This document shows positions 1-10,604 of a stretch of DNA of 64,000 bases, in pieces (the stretch's first letter is position 1; each line of letters begins with the position of its first letter). The stretch lies in the NCBI GenBank assembly GCA_025504975.1, contig JANUWI010000005.1:248001-312000 (forward strand), given 5' to 3'. This DNA comes from Plenodomus lindquistii. Its lineage: Eukaryota; Ascomycota; Dothideomycetes; Pleosporales; Leptosphaeriaceae. A model generated the notes under the pieces. It was given only the letters and a program-made list of their open reading frames with translations. It made no database searches and was not told where the DNA came from. The position numbers and the translations under genes are program-made.

Positions 1-3000
1 CTATTCTTCGCAGTCACAGGACCACGCTCATCTCTTTCGCAGTATCCTCAGCAGACCCACCGCGCCTTGAAATGATCGCAGCTAACTTTTCCCATTGTGA
101 GCAGGACCAAGATTTCCGAGCAAACGAACCATTTGTCGATAAACTGGATACAACTGGATTGGAGGCTTGAAGGGCCGGGCAGCAGGCAAAGCGACAGGCA
201 GCGCAGGGGTCCCATGGCTTAACGAAGGCTGCGGCACTTCACCAGGATACTGAGAATGGAAGAAAGACTCATGGAACAGCGTGGCTACAGCTAAGAGGCA
301 GAAAGGGAAATACTGGACTTTGAAATGCCACCAAGAAGGATGCTGGGCTGTCGAAGCTGTCCTGACGTGAAGCACAGGCAGTGAGCATGAAGAGATGTGG
401 ACGAATGAAAGCGAATACGTTTTCGACACCGTTGATACGGGATAGGCGCTGTGTAGTGATGTTTGAAATAGGAAACAGGCATTTCATCTCGATGCAAGCA
501 GCTGGCCGGCGGGCTGGGTTGAGAATCGCGCTTGTGTTGATCGGCGCGCACAGTTGAGTACTCACATGCAGCTACATGACCTTCTTTACCGATGAAAAGC
601 GACGGCGAGTGAGTAGAGTGCATTACCTACTGAAACACGATGAGGATGGACAAGTTCATGCGGCCAGCTGAGGTGAGATGAGACCACGCGTAGCGCGAGG
701 GGATCGACGGGACTAACGTTAGCGTGCATTAGCGCCGTACAGTAGCGTCGTCTGTCGCGGTTTGGCCGCCCTCACTTTGCCCTATGCATGCGTCTCTCGC
801 GAGAGAATACCATGACGCCCGAGTTTCATCTCCTACCCAATCTATATTACTCGCGGCATCATATGTTATCAAGAAAGCATTACTTCCAGCTCCAAACCAA
901 GGTGAGTTAGGTCACAAATGCGTTTCGTCATGCGTTCAAAAGCTCGACATATCAACAGCATGTCCGCAAATGCACGTCTGGCACAGGGGAAACGAGGTGT
1001 TGTCGTTTTTGCTGGTAGAACCACAGGTCAAATAAGGACTAAACTGTGAAGTAGAGTGCATTAGTCTCATGAGCCACGCATATGCTTTCGTGGTTGGATT
1101 AGCCACTTCGGACCTTAAGACCTAATCAAAGATCGTAAAGATAAGACGGAGCAACGCGTAGCCGCCAAGTAGCACACATAGATACAAACTTTCATTCTGT
1201 TAGGTTACTTAGGCAACATATAGACAACTATGCATACCTCAGGTCAAACTCGAATGAATGTCAATGATAGGTAGAAGATGCGTTAAGCAGAGGCTAGAAG
1301 AAGGCGCTACTAGTAGAGAGTAAGAGATTATGCCTTAAAAAGAGGCCAAGAGGATACGTAGTGAGATGAGGCCAAGGGAGGGTGCTTTAAGAATGGCCAG
1401 GAGAGGATACCTCAAGGAAAGGCCAAGAGAGATGCCTCAAGAAACGGCCAGGAGAAAACTGCGAACCTGACTATAGACCCTTGGAGCGCACCTGGCCCAA
1501 TATCACGGCCAGCGTACGATTGCCAAACATAAGTCCTGCGGCACGAACACATCGTATCCAGGCCGACTGGAGGACTACGAAAGGGAGTGTCTGGTGCAGC
1601 GAAAAATGATACATATACATGTAATGTGGACGGTTGAAAGGTATTCAGAAAGCCATTCCAGGATATCATAGCAGTTACTGAGAGAGGTAAGCAAACTGGA
1701 TGTGCCTTCCAGCTTTCTGCTGATCAAAGGTAGACTCCGCACCGCAATTTCTCTTGCTATTTCTCGTGATAAGTCTCGTTCCGGCTCTCAATCACTTACT
1801 TCTTTACGCGCAGTCTCTTTCGCTTTTTTCGACAAACTTAGCGGACGGAACGACACAATCGTTGGATAATGTAGGAGGTGTGAAGCTACACGCGTATATG
1901 GGAGAAGTTGAGATGGGCCTGTGGGCAAACACGGAAGCCTTGCAACCCACTGTATTGTGAGCATATTATAACATAGTGTCGGCTATATGGATTCAAGCAC
2001 GCCAAACACTGGGGTCAACCGTGTGAAATATTAAGCGTTGGTGATTAGCCGCGGAATCTAAGGTCTTTTTACGGCAAGGTCTTCATTGCGGGTAGCATCA
2101 CGGTTACAAAAGAGCACTTGCAAAGTGAACAACACTAGCATACACAGCATGGGAAAGGAGATTTGATAGTAGCGGTGGACATTGATGTTGAGACTGCTAT
2201 CCTGCCTTTGAAATACAGCAGACCCTTATTGGAAGGCTTGCTAGCTCGCAAAGGTCAAAGGTGCCATCGCGATGATAGCTGAAGTATCGTCACGAGGACG
2301 ACCAAATATATGGACATGCATCTGCGCCACAGCAGACGACAATATGTTCAATGAAGGTGACCTCATGATCGACCCCGGAGCCCCCTGCCGTAGATGAGGT
2401 CATGGGAGAGGCAGTAGTTTGGGCTGGGGTAGGTCCTGGAGCTGGAGCAGTCACCGATGATGGTTTTTGTGGTGGTTATGAGTCTGCTCTAGTAGTCTGC
2501 AGGCCATGCGTCTTCGCCTCAGTACCTCAAGGAATCAAGACCTGTGCTCTTTTGTTGATATGGGGACTTAATAAGTATGAGCTCCTTCGTGAAGTTACTC
2601 AAGAAATGATACCACGTGCGTCCGCATGCATCCGCGTGCAAGACTGGCATCTGGAATTAATCTCTCAGCCTGTGATTAGGTATGGCTGCCCATTCCAGGC
2701 AGCACTGCTCTCGATGAATTGGACTCATGGAAAGCGCTCAAATTCTGGTGATATGTGGCCGTTCCTACCGAAGGAGGCACCCCCTCGAGAACAAGGGAAC
2801 AGCATGTAAAATAGACGGGAACACATGCAAAAAGATAAAGATGGGCCAAACGCCATCAGTCTGTGAACATGTCTACCGTGAGACATTGTCTTTCAAGGGC
2901 AAACACTGTTTAGATTCGAATGTCAGACCATGAAAAGGGTGATTGAGCTAAAGTTCTCGAATCAATCCAGTAAGTGATGGTTCCTTGCGATGGAATAGTG

Positions 3001-4458
3001 CTAAAAGAGGCATTGTCTCCAACAAAATCTGCCATGGGATCATAGGATCTTGCAATCGACGGATGGCGTGGATACCAGTAAGCATGTGAGCGATACATGT
3101 GATCTGGATACGCGCTCAGCCCAGGAAGGTAATGAGCAAAGTTGTCTTATACTGTGGGATGCACTCGTGTAGCCAGTCCACGCTGCTCCATCGCATGATT
3201 TACATGGAAGAGCCAATCGTTGACCCCATTGACCCACCCCAGGATGTGGTCGGGACACGAGTGGCGACCTCAAAATTCGTTATCTGCGAGTATCGTGAAT
3301 GCTTGATGTGTCAGGTGGGTGCGTAAGTGAAAGGAACTTGCGAATGTTAGCTTAATGCGTGTCCAAGGTTAGCAACGGAAGAGAATTGTTACGAGTCTTC
3401 ATTTTGCCCTGACCGTCCGACATGGGATAAGGTTATCAAAAAGCCCCATGTGTGAAAGCAGGACCGCTGGCCGCTGTACAATCATTCAAAGTAGCTCCTT
3501 GTTCTTCGATTCGGCAACCAGTCAGGTGTTCCCTCCCCACCAGAGGTCGTGTACTCGCCTCCCAATTGCCTTCTGCCAGCCGACGATATAACGGCACAAG
3601 TCTGAGCCCAAATGCTCAACACGGAGCTCGCCCAATGTTCTCAACCTCTTACGAACTGCTCACAGCTCGTTGTATATACCCCAACTGGGGATCGTACGGA
3701 AGGGAACGCCGTAAAGCTCGATCGTGTCGCTCTGCTCCTATTTGGCCGAAGATGGCAGCTGTGTTGACTGAGGGCATTTGCATCGACAAGAGATGTATTC
3801 CCAATCGAATGAGCGGCGGCTTCTGACCTGGGACATAGGTACGACAAATTCGGCCAGTCGTGGACATGTACCCAGAAGCGGTGGGTAATCGTTCGATCGC
3901 AAACTCGTCAGTTCATCTCATCTCTCCAAATGTTCAAGATGTCCAACGCTGTCGACAAAGACCATGTATTCCATGACTACTTCGACGCCTGTAGCATTCG
4001 GTGGTGGTAGGGGAAGATTCTTACAAGCGATTGTATTCTGTAAGAGTGTCTGAAGAGTCAGTGGGGCGCTCAGAAGGTAATGAAGGGATAGAGTACGGAC
4101 GAGCAATCACGTGTGAACCTGAACATGTTTACGGGTTGTGAAAACACGCTACGGCCAAAGTAGCTGTTTCAAGGCGCGATTGAGGACTAGACGCCGCTGA
4201 AGACTTCCAATTGCTTCTGGAGGTTGCAACACGGGAGATGTGCATCGTCGAACAATCATGAAGAAAGCAGAGTCTACTGGAATGGACATGATGAGGATTC
4301 TGGTGCACGCTCAGGGGTCCAACCTTCCCCACACACTCCCACGTACAGATCATGTAGATCGCGCGTCTGTGACGTCATCGCGGTCTCAACACCACCAACA
4401 CCAAGGTCGATGATATCGCCAACAACCACATAAATCCGCCAAGCCTTCCATCTCTACA
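1..4458. other. No supported gene; possible decayed sequence
   Basis: I see no recognisable gene in this stretch. Open frames of 60-135 codons occur on both strands, for example plus 2402-2809 and minus 82-623. None shows a family motif, a convincing signal peptide or intron structure that joins them sensibly. A degenerate tandem repeat lies at about 1330-1458 and is listed separately. The last part contains the promoter of the kinase gene that starts at 4459. Confidence 0.5.
1330..1458. repeat. Degenerate ~26-bp tandem repeat, about 5 copies
   Basis: The core GGCCA(A/G)GAG or GGCCA(A/G)GGAG recurs at 1343, 1370, 1395, 1420 and 1446, a spacing of 25-27 bp. Several units end in TCAAG or TTAAG. 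No coding or regulatory role is evident. Confidence 0.6.
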
Positions 4459-5519
4459 ATGAATCTCGATTCCGCAATCGTAAAGCTCCTTGGTCTTGAT
4501 GCTGACAAGACTAGCATCTCGTCAGCAGGAGGCGGCGGTTGCAGTTCAGCAACGACATCAAAAATAGTGTCGCGTCTCGATGATGGCACGGAAAAGGCAT
4601 TTTTCATGAAAACTGGTGGCGGTATGGAGGCTGAGGTTATGTTTGAAGGTTCGCACTTCCCCATCCTCCGCTGCACGTGCCTGACAAGCTGATAGTCCCG
4701 TGATCACAAGGCGAGCATGCGTCACTTCGAGCTCTTCACCATGTCGTACCGTCGATATGCCCCCAGTCGTTCGGGCATGGGCGCTTCGAGTCGCAGCCCA
4801 AAACCTCGTTCTTAGTGACCGATTTCCTGCACCTCACCTCGCGTTCAGCCGCCAAATCAAAGACGGCGCAGTCACTCGCAGCCAAGCTTGCGAAGCTTCA
4901 CACTACGCCTGCACCCATACCTGAAGGCCACGACAAGCCCATGTTTGGCTTCCCGGTAACAACATGTTGCGGAGATACCCCGCAGACCAACTCTTACATG
5001 GACAGTTGGGCCGACTTCTACGCCAAAAACCGTCTCATGTTCATCCTGGGCCGAGCAGAGACGCACAACGGCAAAGACAAAGATTTCCGCAAGCTAGTCG
5101 AAGATACTGCATATAAAGTTGTACCCAGACTCATTGGTGACGAACACATCAATGGCGGCAAAGGCATCACCCCTGTAGTTGTTCATGGCGACCTGTGGAG
5201 TGGCAATGCTGGCGTCGGCGTGATCGGCAACGACAAGGGCGAGCCAGAAGATGTTACATTCGACTCGTCCGCATGCTATGCGCACAACGAGTACGAACTT
5301 GGCGCCATGAAGATGTTTGGTGGGTTCAATGCCACCTTCATGAAGGAGTATCACGAGCTCTGCCCCAAGACTGAACCCGTAGCCGAGTACGAAGATCGTG
5401 TGAGGCTGTACGAGCTCTATCATCATCTCAATCACTACGCCATGTTTGGAGGTGGGTATCGCGGCGGATCAGTTAGCATAATGAAGGATTTGGTGAAGAA
5501 GTATGCCGGTGAAGAATGA
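4459..5519 (+). CDS. Fructosamine/ketosamine-3-kinase family protein
   Basis: Exons 4459-4648 and 4711-5519 give 332 aa. The 62-nt intron (donor GTTCGC, acceptor CACAAG) restores the family block EHASLRALHHVVPSICP and the following FGHGRFE. The protein resembles fructosamine-3-kinase (FN3K/MnmE-independent protein-deglycation kinase family), which phosphorylates the sugar of glycated lysines so that the adduct falls off. The catalytic-loop motif HGDLWSGN lies near residue 221. It is followed by FDSSACYAHNEYELG, equivalent to the metal-binding DPA.YYGHRE segment of the family. The N-terminal Gly-rich segment SAGGGGCSSAT fits the nucleotide loop. No signal peptide is seen, so it is probably cytosolic. 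The family call is firm; the substrate is inferred. Confidence 0.9.
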
Positions 5520-5643
5520 AACTTTGCTTGGCAAGGAGCTTGCTTTGGGGTAAGTATGTACATGTAACGGAAACGGAAATTTAGTTCACCCAGCGCACTT
5601 AGCGATATATTTATTTCATCCGCCTGTTTCGCCCACTTTGGAT

Positions 5644-6869
5644 TCAAGCAAGGCCAGCAGCCTGGATCGCAAAGGTTGCAGCAGCGTTTGCAGAACTGCC
5701 GTAGCTGATGTGGCCTCCAGTAGCACCGCCGTCACCTCCTCCGCCGCAGATGGTGTCCGACGGGCCGCAGAATTGCTTGATCTTGTTTGCGGGAAGGTCG
5801 CCAACGGGCTGACGCTTCAATGGGTCACCGAAGAGGACGGCGCCCGAAACCTTTGATGCCGAGAGACCATTCTTGAAAGCGTTATGAACGACCATGCCAC
5901 CCTGACTGTATCCTGACACGATGATCTTGGTGTCTGGGCACTGGGAGAGTGCCGTTGCGACTAGATCGGCCATGATCTTGCCACCATCGCCGCCTTGGTT
6001 CATGTTGCCCTGTATTATGGTTAGAATGGTGTGATCCAAATTGGGAACGAGAAGCTTACACCGTAGGATGCAGGATAGTCAACACCTTGAACCGTGACAC
6101 GATCGGCTCCCAAAGAAGACCTGAGGGCCTTGAACATGGGTGGCCCTGACACGCTGCCGACGTTGCCCATCTCTCCAGTGCCGCGAGCGAAGATGACGGT
6201 CATGTCAGTGCAGCAATTCTTGCCCTTGACGCCATTCTCGGACGAGCTTCCAGCACCCTGGGGCGTACAGTTGGTTCCGATAGTGCCAGCCGAGCCTCCA
6301 GTTTGCGGAGCCTTCGAAACTGCTGGTGCTTCAGAGGCCTGGGTATCAGATCCAGTGCCAGATCCAGTGCCAGAACCCAGGCTGGGTGTGCCAGAGCCAC
6401 CGCCGAGGCCACCACCGAGACCAGAACCCAAGCTGGGCATGCCAGAGCCACCAGAACTACCACCGAGACCAGAACCAAGCCCAGAGCCCAAGCTGGGCAT
6501 GCCAGATCCAGCTCCAGAGCTACCTCCGAGGCCACCACCAAGACCAGAACCCAAGCTGGGCATGCCAGAGCCGCCACCAGAGCTACCTCCGAGGCCAGAA
6601 CCCAAGCTGGGCATGCCAGAGCCACCACCGAGACCACCACCAAGGCCAGAACCAAGGCTGGGTGTGCCAGTGCCAGAGCCCATTCCGGGGAAGCTGGGTG
6701 TACCAGAGCCAGAGCCCATCCCAGGAAAGCTGGGTGTGCCACTACCAGAGCCCATTCCAGGAAGGCCTCCACCAGCACCAGAGCCCATTCCGGGAAAGTC
6801 GAATTGAGGACGAGGAATCGCACCGGCAATGCTCACCAGCGCGATGAGTGGAGTTGCAGTGTATTTCAT
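5644..6869 (-). CDS. Cutinase with N-terminal Gly/Met/Pro/Ser repeat region
   Basis: Exons on the minus strand are 6869-6060 and 6009-5644 (intron 50 nt), giving 391 aa. The start at 6869 was chosen because it begins a signal peptide (MKYTATPLIALVSIAGAIP). Residues about 25-190 are low-complexity repeats of GMPSLGSGLGG and GMGSGSGTPSFP types. The alpha/beta-hydrolase cutinase domain follows, with Cys residues near TNCTPQG and KNCCTDM, the motif IFARGTGE, the nucleophile elbow GYSQGG (Ser305), Asp355 in SDTICGG and His370 in GGHISYG. Cutinases hydrolyse ester bonds in plant cutin and act outside the cell. The catalytic domain looks intact. The repeat region is unusual for the family and may act as a linker or wall or surface anchor (inference). 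Confidence 0.93.
6350..6800. repeat. In-frame minisatellite within the cutinase gene
   Basis: Near-repeats such as AAGCTGGGCATGCCAGAGCCACC and AAGCTGGGTGTGCCAGAGCC recur many times on the plus strand. They encode the Gly-Met-Pro-Ser modules on the minus strand. All units keep frame. Confidence 0.85.
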
Positions 6870-7587
6870 GATGAATGATAAAAAAGGTATGTTGTATATC
6901 GACTTGCGGAATACGATGAAGCGAATGTGAGTGCGCGGCACTGAGTAAGAATACGAAGCAGAAGCGAGCGAAGTAACGAGTGAAAGGAGAGGCTGGATGA
7001 AGCGATGTCGATATCTTCCTTCTGTGCGAACAACCGTCCTTTATAAGATGGGAAGATCTGGTAGATCCTCCAACTCGGGTATCGAATGAACAAAAGCTAC
7101 ACTCAAGCCTCATTCGACTGGTTCTGAAACCAAACAACATCGTTGTTTCACTCCACATCTCAGCAATCCTCACTGTGGTAGGGCTAGATGATACGACTTA
7201 ACGTTGCTTGTGGGCTTGCAGGGTCACGCTAGAACGTGTCATGACCACAGAGTTCAGCGGGCGCATTGCTTGAGATTCTAGGCTCCCCTTCATTGCTTAC
7301 GTGGCGAAGGTGTGGCAACGTTCCAGTCATGTCAATTGCATGAATACGATTAATGGCAACACCGACAATTGGTAAGACAGCGCGCGGGATCCTAGTCGGC
7401 GATGCGACGGCCTCGGCAGCTGTCAGGCGGGTCGTTTCACGATAACCTGGTGCAACATCACCGTTGAACCACACATGGCAAATAAACTTTCGGCATGATG
7501 GCGTGCCCTATGCTTTATTCTTCCGCCCCGCAACTACCGAGCCTAGCATGTTTGCTTCTCAAAGTCCCGCAATTTCATTCCACACCG
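6870..7587. other. Intergenic: cutinase promoter and monooxygenase 3' flank
   Basis: Apart from the TATA-like element nothing stands out. A minus-strand open frame at 7229-7474 has no recognisable features. Confidence 0.5.
7039..7045 (-). promoter_or_regulatory. TATA box of the cutinase gene
   Basis: TATAAAG is read on the minus strand about 170 nt upstream of the chosen ATG. The role is inferred from position. Confidence 0.45.
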
Positions 7588-8996
7588 TCAGGATGACTTT
7601 CTCGCCCTAATAGCAGCCTCAACCTCCTTGTTCGCGTCATATCCGTACAGCCAAGGCTGCACCTCTGGACATGTCCACCGACTTGGGAAAGCGCCCTGCA
7701 GCTCTTGGCCGAGCTGCCGCAGCATCAGCGCGTCCCGCTTCTCCTGATCTGGCCCGTTGCGCATGTGGAAATCTTTTCTTTGCTTGAATGTCTCTCGTAC
7801 GATGCCCTCCCCACGTGCTTTGCGTAACTGTTGAAACAGCTGGAGAATCTCAGGCAACTGCGATTTCGATTCCAGGATGCCCGGCGCAAGCAACAGGCCT
7901 AGGACTGCCCCATCTTCGATGGACGAATTTGCGCCTTGAGCCAGGTACGGTAACATCGGATGACATGAATCGCCGATCAACACTAGGTTGTTTTGCGGGT
8001 TGATCCACGACTCCATTTCTTCCCGGTGCATCAGTTTCCACTTGTCTACCTTGTCCACACAGCCCAGGAATTGGGTCAACCTGATGATTGTCAGCACATT
8101 GAATCGCGCATGCTTTGGAGGGAGTGGAGAGTTGTACACAGGGTCCCATCCTTCAAACAGCTTCTTCATCTCTTGGGTATCGCCCTCCGTCCTCGCCACG
8201 CCTTCTTCAAGGTCATCTGGCACAAGCAGGACTACGTTGTACATGTTTCCGCTCCGCAGGCTGTACCCTACTGCGTGTGCGTCTGGACCGGCCCAAAATC
8301 GACATGCAGGGGTTTGTACCATTTCCCGTAACTTGTCGTCTTCAATCTGGTTAATATCGAGCACAATGCGATATGCGAGATCGCCCGTGGGTAGCGGAGG
8401 ATCCTTTCGCCCCAGGAATGACGAGCGACATGTGGACCAGAGACCGTCTGCACCAACTACGAGATCTGCCGTGAAGGTTTGTCCCTCTGCTGTTGTGACT
8501 CGCGCCTTGCTACCTGAGTCGTTGCCAAAATCAATATTGGCAACCTTTGCGTTCAGCTCCACCTTCACTCCCAACTCTTTCGCCCGTTTGACGAGCGCTT
8601 GCTGAAGATCTATACGATGACAATCAGAGAATGGAGCACCATACTTCCGACGTATGTTCTTGTCAAAGTCCTTCTCCTCAGCCAACACCTTCCCTTGATA
8701 ATTATACACGGTGAGCGTGGTTGGCTCGCAGACTCGACTTTGAAGTTCATCGTATACGCCCCATTGTTGGAGAAGTCGTGTCGCATTCGGGGTGAGTTGA
8801 AGACCTGCACCGATCTGTTGAGATCATCTCATCAGTCATGGTCGTTCCTCGCTCAGTGTACGATACGACATACCTCAGCCAACGCCTTTGCTCCCTCAAG
8901 CACCGTAACCGAGTGACCCGAGAGTGCGCATTGTATCGACGCCGCGAGCCCCGAGAGCCCGGCTCCCACGATCAAGATATCCAACTGCTGCGACAT
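7588..8996 (-). CDS. FAD-dependent monooxygenase (salicylate-hydroxylase-like)
   Basis: Exons 8996-8874 and 8814-7588 (59-nt intron) give 449 aa. The first exon supplies the dinucleotide-binding fold, with LIVGAGLSGLAA near residues 8-19 and an acidic residue after VTVLE. The second exon holds GADGLWST (the DG motif) and GDSCHPMLPYLAQGAN with SIEDGAVLG, the second FAD contact of group A flavoprotein hydroxylases. Such enzymes use NAD(P)H and oxygen to hydroxylate aromatic or polyketide-derived substrates. The C-terminus (WLYGYD) is common in fungal salicylate-hydroxylase-like proteins. No signal peptide is seen. The substrate cannot be told from sequence, and no biosynthetic partners lie next to it. 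The cofactor class is secure. Confidence 0.92.
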
Positions 8997-10604
8997 TTGC
9001 GAACGAATCTTCGTATCTGTTGATCAAATCTCACGAGTTACCGTTGACGTTGACACGGGGAGCTTCCAGCACACGTATCAGCGCAACCACGATGCGGGAC
9101 CTCATTATGGCCAGGACGCGGACCACAGATTTACAACCGAGCCAGCGGAAGTAAACCAGCCGAGAGCGCGCAAAGGACTCGCGTCGCTTGCTGTTCACGA
9201 CCGATGGGGCTGTTGTGTGTTGTTCCATAGTAGCGTACCGAGTTGCGGGGGTTCGTTCGCGGCTGCGAGGTGCGGGATCTTCACCCCACCACCCGATGTT
9301 GATTACAACACCATGAAGTTGCCCCACAGCGATATTTCGCTGATTGCCTAGACTCCTCCGCGCAACAGCCTCTAATTAGTAGAAAGTCACCCTGCTCTAG
9401 AGCTGCTAATAAGTAGAAACTTTCTATCTGTCCTCTACGCCTTTTAAGTACACTCTTTATAGTAAATACCTCTTTTTTAGAGGTCTATTTCTTAGGAATA
9501 TTGCTACTCTTGCGAATTTTACTCTAGTAGAGATACAATCAGGAGTGGTAAGGACAGGTTTCTAGCTTCTCAAGACTTTTGATTTTCGCCCAGAGGAGGT
9601 TTCTCCAGCTCCACGCGCAAGCCACCCATCCCGACAAACTACCCACCCCCTACGAGCCACCCACCCCTACGAGCCACCCACCCCTACGAGCCACCCAACC
9701 CTACGAGCCACCCAACCCTACGAGCCACCCAACCCTACGAGCCACCCAACCCTACGAGCCACCTACTCTGCTAGACTTCTCCTCCTGCCCAATAGGTGTA
9801 GGATGCATTAGGCTTGCCTCTATTATTATATAATTACTATAGTAGATACGTACAGCCAGTGCACGGCTAACCTCAAGCTCACCGGCCCGAGCGACTGCGA
9901 GCGCCGCCACCTAACCGGAGGGTGACCGTAGGCTGATTGGCTCGTGTTCCTAACCTACACAGTACACCAAAAAGCACCCATTAAAGTAATGACAAAAATT
10001 ATTTCCCCTACTATTCATCTTGATCGGGGTAGTTTTCCTGCTGTTCCGACTATATCGTCTGGCTGCCTCCATAGCCAGCCTTAGCCATAAGCGGTAGTAG
10101 ACATGTTTGCCCATCGTACACTTGTTAAAGCCAGCGGTAGAGGCAATACTAAAAGACATCGTCATGCACATAGTCGCATGTACAATAGAAGCTCACGTCA
10201 CACGGCATAAAGCGAAGGATTTTTTTTAAAAAAAAACAGCAACACTTTCAAGCAGCTCTATCCAGGTTCATCAATTGCTTCTCCATCTGCGTACTGTACA
10301 CCACTTTCCAGGCAATTTTCAATTATCACCACAACAAAAGATCCAACATGTGTTTCACCATTCCCCTTGAGTCCACTATCCAAGCTTTCGTTACAGTGAT
10401 CACACTCCTTTGTGATTTCCGATCATAATTCGTACAAAACTACTACCATTTTTCCAGATGTCTGAACTTCCATAGAGTTACTGGAGCTCGCTGCAGGTGA
10501 TTGGCAGGCACTGGCAGGCACTAGCAGGCTGAACTTTAGCGTCATAACAGGTAACCCTCTCGGCCCCCACCACGAAGGCTGATGCTATTCTGATCATCCT
10601 CTTC
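8997..10604. other. Intergenic with minisatellite and A/T-rich blocks
   Basis: A/T-rich sequence lies at about 9360-9560, a tandem repeat at 9651-9765 and a T8-A10 tract near 10221-10238. No gene is supported on either strand. Confidence 0.55.
9647..9765. repeat. 17-bp minisatellite, 7 copies
   Basis: The unit CTACGAGCCACCCAACC recurs with TACG at 9651, 9668, 9685, 9702, 9719, 9736 and 9753, an exact 17-bp period. Early units read CCACCC and later ones CCAACC. The period is not a multiple of three. Confidence 0.95.

Noticed and set aside
2402..2809. 135-codon frame on the plus strand
   Set aside because: No recognisable motif and no support from flanking splice sites.
6094..6807. Pro/Glu-rich 237-codon frame on the plus strand
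   Set aside because: It is the complement of the cutinase Gly-rich repeat; the minus strand has signal peptide, catalytic triad and intron.
7988..8605. 205-codon frame on the plus strand
   Set aside because: It is antisense to the FAD monooxygenase and has no motif.
9579..9833. Frame through the 17-bp minisatellite
   Set aside because: It exists only because the tandem unit lacks stops; the period is not a multiple of three.
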